Shown here one piece after another: positions 34,910-45,737 of a stretch of DNA of 64,000 bases (positions are counted from its first letter, which is position 1; each line of letters starts with the position of its first letter). The notes under the pieces are model-generated. The model ran no database searches and was not told the origin of the DNA. It saw only the letters and a list, made by a program, of their open reading frames with translations. Position numbers and translations under genes: made by a program. The stretch is from Diaporthe sp. PMI_573 (lineage: Eukaryota; Ascomycota; Sordariomycetes; Diaporthales; Diaporthaceae): contig JAJTUP010000007.1 in the NCBI GenBank assembly GCA_021399435.1, positions 1,612,001 through 1,676,000 of the forward strand, in the 5' to 3' direction.

Positions 34910-37889
34910 ATGTCACCACCAGTCAGAATGGATGACCTTCACCATTTCATCGGGCATACGCATGTCCGAACTTCTCGACTACGAAGAGATGCTCAAGACC
35001 ATAAACTCAGCGCCCTGTACAACACGCTGATGACGTACTGTATGATTATTCGGGACCACCTAGAACGGATCGACAGCACTCATTTGATTCTCAAATGGGA
35101 ATTGGCCGACTCCCTTGCCGCCAAGCTCAAAGCCGTCAACTTGTCGACACTTGCTTATGTGGAGGGCGGGATTCATGGGGACGAGATGGACGTGGGCGCC
35201 ATTCAAGACCTGTTGGACTTGCTTGTTACGTGGGAAGCCAACGTCAACGCCCAGTACCCAGACGACTGCTCCTGGCCTGCCGAGGACTATGCTCCTCAGG
35301 AACATATACAAGACCCGCCGTTTGCCGTTTGGAAAGCGGCTCAAGTCGTATTCAACGTCCTATCATCGTCCCAGGATTGTATCTGTGATCCTGCGCACGA
35401 CTACGGGGCCAGGCTTCGCCTAGGCACATATCGCAAGCCCAATTCTGACGACGACGACGACAATGAGGACGAGGTCAGCTTTGACATGTTCCTTTCAGCC
35501 ATGCAGGACTGGCAAGAAGTTAGGGTACATTCAGCCCGGGAGCGAGCCATCCAGTTCGCCGTCATGGAGGCCGAGGCTACCACTGCTAAGGCCGTGAGCA
35601 AGAGGGCAAAGAACATTCAGCGTCTTAACATACAGTGTCTTTGTGAGCCCATCTTCAACATGAAGAAGAGGTCCGCCTATCGTCTTGAACTGCAGGTCAA
35701 GAAGGGCCAACTGTTCAAACTGCAGTCAGAACGCAGCGACCAGCTGATCGACCTGAACAAGACTCCCGTGTCTTTGGACCAGTTTCTCCAAGGCGGGCCA
35801 CAGTCATTCACAGAGAAAACCAAGCGAATACTCATGGTTCTCCTGAGCTATGCCGTGTTGCATTTGCATGATACGCCGTGGCTGCAGTCGACGTGGAACT
35901 CATCGAACGTTATTTTCTTCCGGAACAGAGGTTCGCAAACGCCCCTGAGACCGTTCTTGGGTACGACTCTTTCTAGCTATGTCCCATCGGGGCGCAACAC
36001 GGCTGCCAGACGAGTACGAAAACGACGATGTCGACCCGGACGATATGATGCAGCATCCCTGTCCTACCATGGTTCCCCTAGCGCTCATGCTGATGGAGAT
36101 ATTCTTTGTCGCACTCTTTGACGAGCTAGCGCGACGATTTAACGTCAAGATTACAGGGGAGATGCCCGGCCTGTTCCAATATCTCGATGTGGATATGGTG
36201 TTTAGTAAGAAGTTTCCAGGGGAAAGGATCCCACTTTTACTCCGCGCCTTTTTTCATTTATCAGCTTTATTGGGTCTTATTCGAGGCTGTTTCAGTGTGA
36301 GCCTGTTGAAGAGAGGAAACGCTGACTCTAAAACTGCAGAAGCCTGCAAGAGCGAGATTCCTGCAAGAGCGAGATTCCTGCAAGAGCGAGATTCCTGAGA
36401 ACTCGCATTTTCTCAATGTGATAGATAAATGTCTCGATCCCACAACCTGGAAGGACGAAGACGACGCCACACTCGATTATCAGGCCTTGAGAACCGTGAT
36501 ATACGAAGAGGTGGTCAGGCCGCTCGAAAATGATCTGAGACAAGCCTACAGCTCTATATCCATTCAAGATCTTGACCAGTTTGCTCAAACTCTTGACATG
36601 AGTAGCTGGGATCGGACTATTCGAGACCAACAGAGGGACGGGAAGCTCGCAGTGAAGCTCTGTGCAGGCCTTAAACGAACATCAAGTCTTTTTTTTCAAC
36701 CAGAATCCGCAACCTGGAGGCCCACACGTTTCAAATGCCGCTGTCAGGGCACCCAACAATTCGAATTTCGCAGATTTGAAATTCTTCGACGACGAAGCCG
36801 TCTCCGGAAACCAGTCTGGACAATACGCTTATTGGAAGGCTAAGTATCTCGCCGTTTATAACAAGTTCATCACCCCATACGCTTTCGAACGCGCTCCGAA
36901 TCGTGTCAAGATCGCTGTACTCGACACAGGGATAGACTTGAACCATCCGGAGATTCAGGCTTGCGACGAGAATATCAGGGACAAACGTAACTTCCTGGCC
37001 GACGGCTCCAAAGGCACGGGTGACTCCCAAGGGCATGGGACCTTCGTACCGCCCTGTTGTTGGAGTACGCTCCACATGCAGACATCTATGTGGGCAAGGT
37101 CACTGCCGGCAAGGGATTGTCTAGCCCTGACTGTATTGCAAAGGTGCGTAACAGCGGGGCACAGCCCAGCTTCTTGCTTTATGAAGTATGAAACGGCTTC
37201 GGGGACTCCACTATTCTGCAGTTCATTATCCTACACTCTACAAACCTAAAAAAGACTAATCTGGACTGACATGTACTAGGCTATTCGCCACGCTGTTGAT
37301 GTTTGGAAAGTTGATATGATATCGATGTCATTCGGTTATCCCAAGCGGGACATTCCAGGCTACACCGAGCTCGAGGCCGCGCTGAAGCACGCCGACTTCC
37401 GTGATGTTCTGCTTTCACAGCAGCGTCAAACAACAGCGGACGACTTGGAAGAGCCTTTCCAGCACGGGAAAAGAATGTGATATGCGTGCATAGCACCGAT
37501 GTCAACGCCAATCGGTCAGACTTCAGCCCGACTCCTGTCAAATCCAACCTGAATTTCCTGTTGGGGAGGGTGTTAAGTCAGCCTGGTCAGAGCATCTGTG
37601 CAACGGTGACGCCGTCGCCATTAAGTCTGGGACATCGTTTGCTACACCTATTATGGTTGGGGTCGCAGCTTTATTGGTGACGTACATTCGCCTTCATATT
37701 CCGGATAGAGCAGAAGCGGTCAAACAGCGGAGTATGGAGAATTTGCTGCGCAAGGTAGCTCAAAAGGGGCCCGATGGAGAGGAGAGAGACGGCTATTGGT
37801 TCGTAGATTTGAGTCTGTTCAATGACAGTCTATTTGGGAAAGAGAAGGAATTCATAGACAGCACTATAAGGGACATTTTGAACGACTAG
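34910..37889 (+). pseudogene. DUF7580 - subtilisin (S8) protease, broken by several small indels
   Basis: The N-terminal half (34910-36400) matches the DUF7580 type: LHDTPWLQSTWNSSNVIFF, then in another frame PDDMMQHPCPTMVPLALML. The second half is a subtilase with its triad motifs visible: Asp in VLDTGID (about 36926), His in GHGTF (about 37031) and Ser in SGTSFATP (about 37629). They do not share one frame. Frame changes lie near 35985, at a 17-bp tandem triplication (36350-36395), near an eight-T run (36688-36695), and at single-base losses near 37047, 37408 and 37551. A 138-bp intron (37141-37279, GTGCGT...CTAG) is preserved. In fungi such proteases occur in NLR-like recognition proteins or stand alone; this copy cannot yield a full enzyme. 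Sequencing error is the alternative explanation. Confidence 0.8.
36346..36396 (+). repeat. 17-bp tandem triplication inside the subtilase locus
   Basis: The unit CTGCAAGAGCGAGATTC occurs three times in a row. The two extra copies add 34 bp, which shifts the frame and creates a stop shortly after. With a single copy the frame runs on from TAEACKSEIP into NSHFLNVIDKCLDP, a sequence typical of the family. Confidence 0.9.
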
Positions 37890-38489
37890 AGATGCATGGC
37901 TGTGGCACTCTGCTTTGCTAAAGAGAGCGCTGGGGTATTCATAAATCTGGCGTCTCGCATCATAATCCTGGCGCTTAGGTTTATTAAGCGGGACCCTTTG
38001 GTATTTAAACTTCTACACATGTTTCATGAATACAATATTTATAACTTCATTCTCCAGACCCGATCTTATGAACACCCGTTATATATTTTGAAGGAAAACA
38101 GAGTTCGCACCCCCAAAATCACAGGGTAGACACCCAGAAACAGCCCACAGTGCACCGATGTAGTACATGTATTGTTCGATAAAAGAGCGGACGGCCTGTC
38201 GCTGGAACACCTTGCCTTCGAACCCTTGGGGGTAGAAAGTTAGCTTAATGACTTGGAAGGAAGTTTACTGAATTCATAATCTAATGACAAACTCCTACGG
38301 TATTCATTCTCTGAACCCTATTGAGAACGCGTGAAGTGATCAGACAAGGCAGGCTGTGTTTGCAGTGCAGAGCCTAGATTTATGCCTGATAGTCTAAACA
38401 CGCAGCGCTACGAGTGCCGCAGTGTAGATGAGTTCAACTCGGCCCTTGCTCTACATTGATAAATTTGGCCGACTTGTTGGAGCGTCTGT
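37890..38489. other. Intergenic, convergent 3' ends
   Basis: AT-rich, with no gene recognised. Confidence 0.6.
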
Positions 38490-39557
38490 CTAGTGTGACT
38501 GCACCTTGACATGTTCAGGAACAGGCGACAGCAAAGACTTTCCAAGCACAGCCCTCTTGGCATTCTCCATAGCCCACGCCTCCATCTTAGCCAGTGTCTC
38601 TGTTGTGTGCGTGCCCAGGTGCGGCACCAATAGAGCGCGCTCCTGCCTCAGCAGCTTCTCATTGATCTCAGGCTCGCGCTCGTAGACGTCAAGCCCGACG
38701 GCGCCGACCTTACCACTCTCGAGGGCGTCAGCCAGCGCGGCCTCGTCGATGATGGCGCCCCGGGCCGTGTTGACGATGACCACGCCGTCCTTCATACGGG
38801 CAATCTCGTCCGCTCCGATCAGGTGCCTGGTCCCCGCGTTGAGCGGCACGTTGACGCTGATGATGTCGCTCTCAGCCAGCAGCTTCTCGAACGACACGTG
38901 CTCGGCGCCAGCTGCGTCCTCCTCGGACAGTTGCCGGCGGTTGTGATACCGCGTGACCAGGCCAAAGGGGTCGGCGCGCTTCTTTATTGCGCGCCCGATG
39001 CGGCCCATGCCCAGGATCCCGAGCACCTTGCCCTGGGGGTCGTGGCCGAAGTCGATGCCCTTCTTGAAATTGCCAGCTCTCAATGACGCCAGCGAGGGGT
39101 TGAACTGCCGCAACGCGCCCAGCAGCAGCCAGATGGCCAGGTCGGCTGTGGCCTCGGTGACGGCGTCCGGGGCGTAGGTGAGGGTGATACCCCGCCTGAG
39201 ACAGGCCTCGGTGTCGATCTGGTCGTAGCCTGCGCCATTGTGGCAGATGTGCTTACAGCTCTCGGGCAGGCGCTGAATGAACTCATCGTCAAATTTACCG
39301 GCAACCTGTTTTGCTCTCTATTTAGCGCTGCACAATTGCCTTTGTTACGGGGCAAAGACATCGCATACAGCACCACTGGCCGAGGTCCTATAGATGACAG
39401 ATATATCCTTGTACTTGCCCTCGACGTCCTTGAAAAACTCATCTCTCGACTTGCTCGTGACGATTTCTGTTCTTGCAACCTCCTGCAGGCTCTCGTAGCA
39501 GGCCTTGGCGTGCCTGACGGGATTGAAGAAGAGAATAAATGGCTTGGAGGATGACAT
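38490..39557 (-). CDS. D-isomer-specific 2-hydroxyacid dehydrogenase
   Basis: NAD(P)H-dependent reductase of 2-oxo acids (glyoxylate/hydroxypyruvate reductase-like). Two exons, 39557-39369 and 39305-38490, are separated by a 63-bp intron (GTATGC...ACAG) that restores TSASGAVAGKFDDEF. Seen in order: HNGAGYDQID; TEATADLAIWLLLGALR; the Rossmann motif ILGMGRIGRAI; the substrate Arg in VNTARGAIIDE; the Glu in VYEREPEIN; and the catalytic His in LVPHLGTHT. All catalytic positions are present. The start at MSSSKPFILFF is preferred; an in-frame ATG at 39623 would add 22 basic residues that could serve as a mitochondrial presequence. It looks intact and is not obviously linked to its neighbours. Confidence 0.92.
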
Positions 39558-41065
39558 GGTCCTGATGTGGCGGATGTGGGGTCTCACTACCGACCTGTGT
39601 AGCAATCGTTGGGCGTTGAACATGATTTGGATTCACCTGCGTTCTGCGTCTCTAGCTTGTCCTTGCTCCTCATTGAACAAATCTTCCTTTAACTATGTGA
39701 TGGAATAGAACTCGTCCGTCGTCGGCTTACTTCCCGAGGGGGTTCTGCAGGGTCCCAGTCAAGCCCGATCAGCAGCGGAGAAACACATTGCCGGTGGCAG
39801 CGGAGAAACGCATGACCGCTAGCCGAGCAGGCTCCTGGTAGTGTTCATATAGATCTACGAGGAGTATTTACTAAGGAAAAAGAGGAAATCTAGTTTGAAG
39901 TTAGAGCTAAACGTACCGAATAGTAAGCTTTAAAGGGAGACTCATTGAATACATGTGTATTGCCTATTCTTGTGCCAGACCTCGACTTGCTTGATAGCCG
40001 TACCTGGGTATGGGTGGGGAAACCGTATGCTCCTCTTCCTATAGGTCGGCTTTTGTTTTCCACTACCCCGATGCCACTCTTTTACATATCAGGGGATAAG
40101 CTACGCGCTTTAGGGAGGAGATAAGGAGGGGCAGGGCCGATGGACCCTGAGCTGCCAGGATTGCGGTTACTTGAGAGTAGTTCAGACTCGACCAGCTTAT
40201 GTATGCTGGATATATTTGCGTGCTTCTGTCCGGAAGTTGTGCGCCAGACGTGACAGACGGATGAGTTCCTTGAGACAGGATACAACTATGTGATCAGGTA
40301 CAACAACTCTCGGCCCCTAACCCATTGAAACAGTTGGTTGCATGCCGTTGCCCCACCCCTGCCATATCCCAGCTCCCATGCCAGGACAGGCCAGCCTGAT
40401 TCTCCAAGCCTATTCGTCGAAATTGGGAAGTGCAGCTAGTAGAGATTTACGGAGGCTTCAATTGCAGCCCTCGTGTTCCCACAGGATTCTACAGCATGCT
40501 CAGTTTCGTGTCAGTTTGGGGTGATATGTCCAGTGGTGTCCAGTGGGTGGGATCGACAGAGGCTAATAATGCACAAGGGGTTCATTGTTACACGGACTAC
40601 GGAAAGCATGCATCGCTTTACTGCTTTCAGGGCCTTGCATCTCACAGCCACCGTGCAGGAGGGCAGTGTCTTTCCATGGTTCAGGTTATGCTTTCCAACA
40701 GCCCGGATCGTTCTCCTGCAGCACAGGAACCCACCGGTATAGATGGAACATGACCATAGGAACCCGGCACAGACATACATAGACGATTTATCTTAAATAT
40801 GCAGGTACTAGAGAGATTCAGGTTAAATGGAACTGCAAAAGCATTTGTGTGAAGGCGGATAAAGCCGGACACCATCGTTTATGTCCAGCCACCTTGAGTA
40901 TATACAAGGCCTTTTCAGCCTCCATGTCTATCAGCACACAAACGGTGACAATTGATACGCTAGTATTTCAAGGATGGTGTTCATTCTGAAGATCTTGTTA
41001 CATTTGTTCTGCCTTCACCCTTTTCCCTCCCATGACCCTGCTCTGATTAGTACCATTCCATAATA
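39558..41065. promoter_or_regulatory. Divergent intergenic region (1.5 kb)
   Basis: It lies between divergent starts of the dehydrogenase and the large membrane protein. ORFs of up to 107 codons (e.g. 40430-40753) have no motif and overlap one another on both strands; I treat them as chance. Confidence 0.5.
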
Positions 41066-43045
41066 ATGTCGACTTCACGTCACGAGCCTGCCAACTCTAC
41101 TCAGGCTCAGCCATTTCCAATGCCCTCGCCATCCCCGCAGAGTGCATACGGGGCAAGAGATGCCGATCTACGGCAGAGCAGTACCAATGGGCATCTCCTG
41201 GAAGATCCCCAAAACGACTATTGTCTACATGGTACAGATCCTGTCCGATCACCTAATGGCCCAAGTTTCTCTGTCCGTCAACCGGCAATACCACCGCTCG
41301 GCAAGCCCAGGGCAAAGACTAGAATAAGCAGGTTGGACCTGTCAGTGGCCGGAATATCCCTTGTCTGTCTCGCGATGGCAGTCACAGCAGTCGGCAACGA
41401 GGCCGTATCGTGGCGCCTGGGCGTTGCAAACAACCAACTGATCGCCGTCGGTTTCCTGCTCAGCATCATGAACCTGTGCCTCGCCAGCGTCACTTCTACA
41501 TTTTGCCTACTCATCGAAGCAAGATTTGGAGATTCCATACTTCAGAACTACGATGGGATCCTTCGCAACAAGCCGCTGGCTCCGAGGCTGGGTCTCCGCT
41601 GGCGGCTCGTCCTCACCTTCTTCCTCGTTGTACCCATCGCGGCCAGTGTTGCCTACAAGACCTTTAAGGGGGCCCAGAGCGCCAAGAGGGTGAAAAGCGA
41701 CGAGTACGTATCGATCCTGACCCAATATGGCATGGTTGCGGTGCCTGGCCTGATGGAACCTCGCCAAAGGCCAACCGGTCTTCCTCAATTCTTCAACGCC
41801 ACTCAGCCCTTCCGGTCAGCGTCAGCACCAGTGAACGGCTCTGAGCCACGGCTCCCTTCATTTCCACAGCCTTATGGGTACAATGTTCTGTTGCTCGATG
41901 GTAACACCACCGCGGTGCTGGACACCTTGCAACCAGATTTCATTACCTCGGTCCAGGACGTCCTCGCTCTCGGGGAATCATGGGTCGTCAACGCGCCGGT
42001 CATCGGTACGGTTGCTACCTTGAATACCTCAAAGGCCTCGGAGCCTTTCGCGTTTGAGTCAGCTTTCCAGTCAGCTTGTACCCAGGCCTCCCAAGACAAC
42101 GGAAACTGGACACAGGGAGTTATGAGTCTCTGGGATAGAAAAGTCGCATCATCGTTGTGGTTATTTGACAAGAAGGGTGACCGGTCGGATCAATCGACGC
42201 AATACGTGGCACTTGCTCCCCGGTACAAGAACAACATCAGCTGTTCTGGTCTGGCGTCACACGCCGAACTCTACAACATCTACCGGCAACAGTGTCAAGG
42301 CACGTGGTCAATCACCCGCGCTGGCATGGAGCTCACCAACGGGTCCTGCGACGGCGCACCCCTGCCAGGGGACAGGCAGCGCATGATCGTGGAGAACACA
42401 CTACACTTGGTGGATTTGTACATACCGGCCCTAGTCGACTTCCTAGGCGCCTTTGGCCCGTTTAGCCCCAGGAATCAATCGGAGTGGAAAGGCCCGTATA
42501 CAGCAACCGCCGTGGCGGCGATGTTGTGGTCGAGACTTGTGGCTCTAACCACTGTTGTCAGCAGTGATGTCGTTCCTTTGATTACTGCCGGAGGATACAA
42601 TGCGAGTACAGTTGCCTATGAAAACTGGAAGACTTCAAACGGCAAACTTCTCACTTATGGAGACGTCAAGCTATTATACCCTGTCAGTCCGTCAGACCAG
42701 ACGATATTTTACATACGACCAACACTGCGGAAGTCACCCTTACTTTACTTCGTCTTGTCGGTCCAGCCGCTCATGATCCTGGCTATTCTGGGTTTTACAT
42801 TAACAATGCACTCGGTCCCACTGGATAAAGGCTTTGGCCTGGTATCGATCCTTTCTGGCATCGACCGCGACACTCTCGATATCTTATCTGGCGCATCGCT
42901 CTCGGGCGAACTCACCGATCGTGTGAAGCTAATTATTGTCCCTAAAGACAACGGACAGGCTGGCAAGTTAGACTTTCGGGTTATGCCTGAAGATCGGGGC
43001 TCAAGCGGCAAAGGATGGGTGCGCAAAGACGTTATGTATTACTGA
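41066..43045 (+). CDS. Large fungal membrane protein, uncharacterised
   Basis: Single exon, 659 residues. A polar, Pro/Ser-rich N-terminus of about 90 residues is followed by hydrophobic helices around residues 93-112 (LSVAGISLVCLAMAVTAVG), 125-145 (LIAVGFLLSIMNLCLASV) and 180-198 (LVLTFFLVVPIAASVAY). A long central domain carries many N-glycosylation sequons (NAT, NGS, NTT, NTS, NWT, NIS, NQS, NAS) and Cys residues, so it is probably extracellular. A last helix (LLYFVLSVQPLMILAILGF) precedes a cytoplasmic tail with LVSILSGIDRDTLDILSGAS. The plan resembles the DUF3176 protein at 29300 without its hallmark motifs. The function is unknown. Confidence 0.82.
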   Translation: MSTSRHEPANSTQAQPFPMPSPSPQSAYGARDADLRQSSTNGHLLEDPQNDYCLHGTDPVRSPNGPSFSVRQPAIPPLGKPRAKTRISRLDLSVAGISLVCLAMAVTAVGNEAVSWRLGVANNQLIAVGFLLSIMNLCLASVTSTFCLLIEARFGDSILQNYDGILRNKPLAPRLGLRWRLVLTFFLVVPIAASVAYKTFKGAQSAKRVKSDEYVSILTQYGMVAVPGLMEPRQRPTGLPQFFNATQPFRSASAPVNGSEPRLPSFPQPYGYNVLLLDGNTTAVLDTLQPDFITSVQDVLALGESWVVNAPVIGTVATLNTSKASEPFAFESAFQSACTQASQDNGNWTQGVMSLWDRKVASSLWLFDKKGDRSDQSTQYVALAPRYKNNISCSGLASHAELYNIYRQQCQGTWSITRAGMELTNGSCDGAPLPGDRQRMIVENTLHLVDLYIPALVDFLGAFGPFSPRNQSEWKGPYTATAVAAMLWSRLVALTTVVSSDVVPLITAGGYNASTVAYENWKTSNGKLLTYGDVKLLYPVSPSDQTIFYIRPTLRKSPLLYFVLSVQPLMILAILGFTLTMHSVPLDKGFGLVSILSGIDRDTLDILSGASLSGELTDRVKLIIVPKDNGQAGKLDFRVMPEDRGSSGKGWVRKDVMYY

Positions 43046-43553
43046 GAGCATCAAACCTAATGTCATCGGCATTCTGTGATATATAACACTTTTGAGCATT
43101 TACTATCGTGTATAGGGATTAAAACCGAGACCACCCACTTATCATGTCTGTCTGAGAGTAATCAGGGTGCTATTTTCGTATGCTTAGAGGTGATGTTTTA
43201 TACGGGGGCCTTGCTGCCCATTTTTATCAAACCTATATTCTACATAGCCACAGCTCTAGCAACCACCTGGGCATGGATCTGCTATCGGCTGAGCCTTTCC
43301 TCCAAATCTTAAGGGTTCATTTTTAGGAATGCTGTTTTGTGATTCAAGCTGTCTTGAGACAAATATTAGCCCCTTGGGGCTAATGATTCTCTGTCAGAGA
43401 GGGCGTAGGAACTATTCAAGTAAGTATCCCTATGTTAGGACACCTTGTAGTTCCCCTGTCACGTATTTCAGCTTTGTCTTTTGGACATTATTAAAGACTC
43501 AAATACATTAAAATGCTCATTCTGCCCTGTTCATACCCCATTGATTTCAATGT
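43046..43553. repeat. Intergenic with dispersed repeat copy C
   Basis: Around 43088-43140 the order CTTTTGAGCATTTACTATCG then TTAAAACCGAGACCACCCA matches the repeat seen at 16.85 and 46.49 kb. No gene is seen. Confidence 0.4.
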
Positions 43554-45737
43554 CTACACCAAAATGAATCTCTCCAGTTGAACACCCCTCTTCTCTAACA
43601 TCTCTGGTTCCAGCCTGGGGTCGTAATTCACGACAACGCTAGTGTCCTGGTGCTCAAAGAAGTCACAGTCAATCGGATCGTCTCCGTCGGGTTCTCTGTC
43701 AACCCGCGACCACTTGTGAAGGGTTTCCAGCCTCGGATCCTCTCGGGTTGTCTCCCCAGTCCGCGGACTGAAGAAGTAGTGAAGCTCGCGGCTGCTTAAG
43801 GCCATCTTCGCTATGACTCGCCACGGCTCTGGCAGGGGACCGAGTAATTTGGTGGCGTCCTCAAGCCCGTAGACGAAAGATTCGCCGACTATCGAGTATC
43901 TGCCTTGTTCAGGACGTAAGACCAAGGGATTGGAGCATCCTAAAAATATAGCAACCGCGTCACCGGGCCTAGTTTCCGCTGGGGCCAACCCAATGTAGCC
44001 TTCGTGCGTTTGGATAAAAGCACGCTCAGCGCAACAACCCAAGGCCGAATCACCAGCCTCCACTTCTCCTAGAGAGTCTGCACAATCACCAAATAAGGAT
44101 CCATCACCAACTTGGTTGACCCATTTGTCGATGGATAGAAGATCATACTCTGGAAAACGCTCTGCGACAGCGTTCTCGATCAATGTGCACGCGAATGCCT
44201 TTCGTAGAGGCTCCCCTGTAGGTCTGTATGTAGCTGTATCAAGACCGCACGGCTGCCATTGTCTCACATGGTCCACGGCATTCTGCCATTCAAGCCCTTC
44301 CGGTAGGTAGTCACTCACATGGCTCACCACAGCGCAGCTCACTCCAAGGACCTCAAGCAAGTCCGGCTCCTCGTCGGTGTATTTGAAGTGGGCTCGTGAT
44401 GTGCCAGTTGCGAACTGTTTCGTGTGATATCTTTCCCCGGGACCCTCCGAATACCAATCAGGAACCCATGAAGGTGCGTCAGAAATAGACCTTCCAGCGA
44501 CGAAGCAGTTGGGGAAGAGCTCGAGGCGCTCGACATGCTGAGCGTGGGTGAGGAAAGTTTTCTTGTAGACTTGACTCGCCGTGTTTTTTCCTCCATAGTC
44601 GACCTCGATTTTGGACGCGAACCCCTTTGGTAGCAGACCGATGATGCCATATACTTTGTCTCGGCCGTCCTTACATGATCTACCAACGGCCCCCTGGCGT
44701 AGAACATCCCTGAAGACAAAGTCGGCCATCGGCTCAAGCAGCATCCACGCATTTATGAGCTTGCGTGCCAACTGCGCTAATTGGATCCCTGTCGATACGT
44801 TTCTTTTAAAATGGAGACAACGTACTGCTCGGTAGAACTTGGAGAGCTCGATCTTCTCGGTGCCGCATTGAAAGATGGGCCCAGGCCGTTTACTTCCGAG
44901 CTGAACCTCTTGGACTACCCAGACGCGGTTGAACCATGGACGCTGCAATAACGCCAGTATCGTATCCCATGTATCTTGGCTGTATGGTAAGGCTACTTCC
45001 TGTTGATACCACGTTGGTTCCTCTGCGAAGGGCGCTGGAAATACCCAACCGCCATGAAGGTCAAATTCTACCTGTGCTCCGAAGTAATCGAGGGTTGTGA
45101 CCGCATGATCACTGTCATCAATCTCGGGACCAAGCCACACCACTACCCGATATGCCAGCTTGTATATGAGACCCATGGCATGCACCTGGCTTCCAAGCTC
45201 GACAGGATCGTTTTGGTTGATACAGACAGCATCGATCCATAATCTGCGCGACTCGTTTGGTCGTCGTAGATGGCGAAGGGCAGTCATCAGGCTATCAGTG
45301 ACGGCTATTTGGGAACAGCCCTCTCCATCTTCGACTGTCAAATGATGTGGTTTCTGATCCGATCCCCAGACGTAGGAAACGGCTTCGTAGTGAGAATCCA
45401 ATTTCTCACATGATGTTGGAAGTGCATAAGTCGCCTTATCAACGCGTGGATCTGGATGCTCCCAGGTAGTTGTGCCATCTTCGGCATTCCAAAACAAGTA
45501 CCTGCCCTCGGGGGTATGGTACAGTTCCCAGCCCTTAGGCAAGGTCGCTTTAAGCTGGTGTATGGTCATCCTTGGATCTACCACACCTCGGGGCTCCGTG
45601 AGGGACGCATGGTGAATTTTCACCCTGAGGCTATCATCAAATTGTCCAGGTAGTACCTCGATAATTCTGATATCTCGCTCAGCATCCTTTAAAGGACGAT
45701 ACTTGTAGGGCTGTAATCGCGTTGGATCCATGGGCAA
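43554..45737 (-). CDS. HET-domain protein with inserted WW domain and a second decayed WW
   Basis: Single exon, 727 residues. The N-terminus has the usual HET opening (YKYRPLKDAERDIRIIEVLP). Before the core motif YEAVSYVWG a complete WW domain is inserted at residues 66-98: LPKGWELY, then YLFWN, then TTTWEHPDP, with both signature Trp residues (70 and 92) and the Pro. The HET core continues with LWIDAVCINQND, VVVWLGPE and NRVWVVQEV. The long C-terminal half includes GRDKVYGIIGLL and APSWVPDWY. At residues 635-669 a second WW-like unit is visible (LPEPWRVI, YFFSPRTGETTREDPR) but its second Trp is Arg. HET proteins trigger incompatibility reactions in fungi; a WW domain binds proline-rich ligands, so it may connect the HET to a partner (inference). 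The gene is uninterrupted. Confidence 0.9.
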   Translation of the reverse strand: MPMDPTRLQPYKYRPLKDAERDIRIIEVLPGQFDDSLRVKIHHASLTEPRGVVDPRMTIHQLKATLPKGWELYHTPEGRYLFWNAEDGTTTWEHPDPRVDKATYALPTSCEKLDSHYEAVSYVWGSDQKPHHLTVEDGEGCSQIAVTDSLMTALRHLRRPNESRRLWIDAVCINQNDPVELGSQVHAMGLIYKLAYRVVVWLGPEIDDSDHAVTTLDYFGAQVEFDLHGGWVFPAPFAEEPTWYQQEVALPYSQDTWDTILALLQRPWFNRVWVVQEVQLGSKRPGPIFQCGTEKIELSKFYRAVRCLHFKRNVSTGIQLAQLARKLINAWMLLEPMADFVFRDVLRQGAVGRSCKDGRDKVYGIIGLLPKGFASKIEVDYGGKNTASQVYKKTFLTHAQHVERLELFPNCFVAGRSISDAPSWVPDWYSEGPGERYHTKQFATGTSRAHFKYTDEEPDLLEVLGVSCAVVSHVSDYLPEGLEWQNAVDHVRQWQPCGLDTATYRPTGEPLRKAFACTLIENAVAERFPEYDLLSIDKWVNQVGDGSLFGDCADSLGEVEAGDSALGCCAERAFIQTHEGYIGLAPAETRPGDAVAIFLGCSNPLVLRPEQGRYSIVGESFVYGLEDATKLLGPLPEPWRVIAKMALSSRELHYFFSPRTGETTREDPRLETLHKWSRVDREPDGDDPIDCDFFEHQDTSVVVNYDPRLEPEMLEKRGVQLERFILV

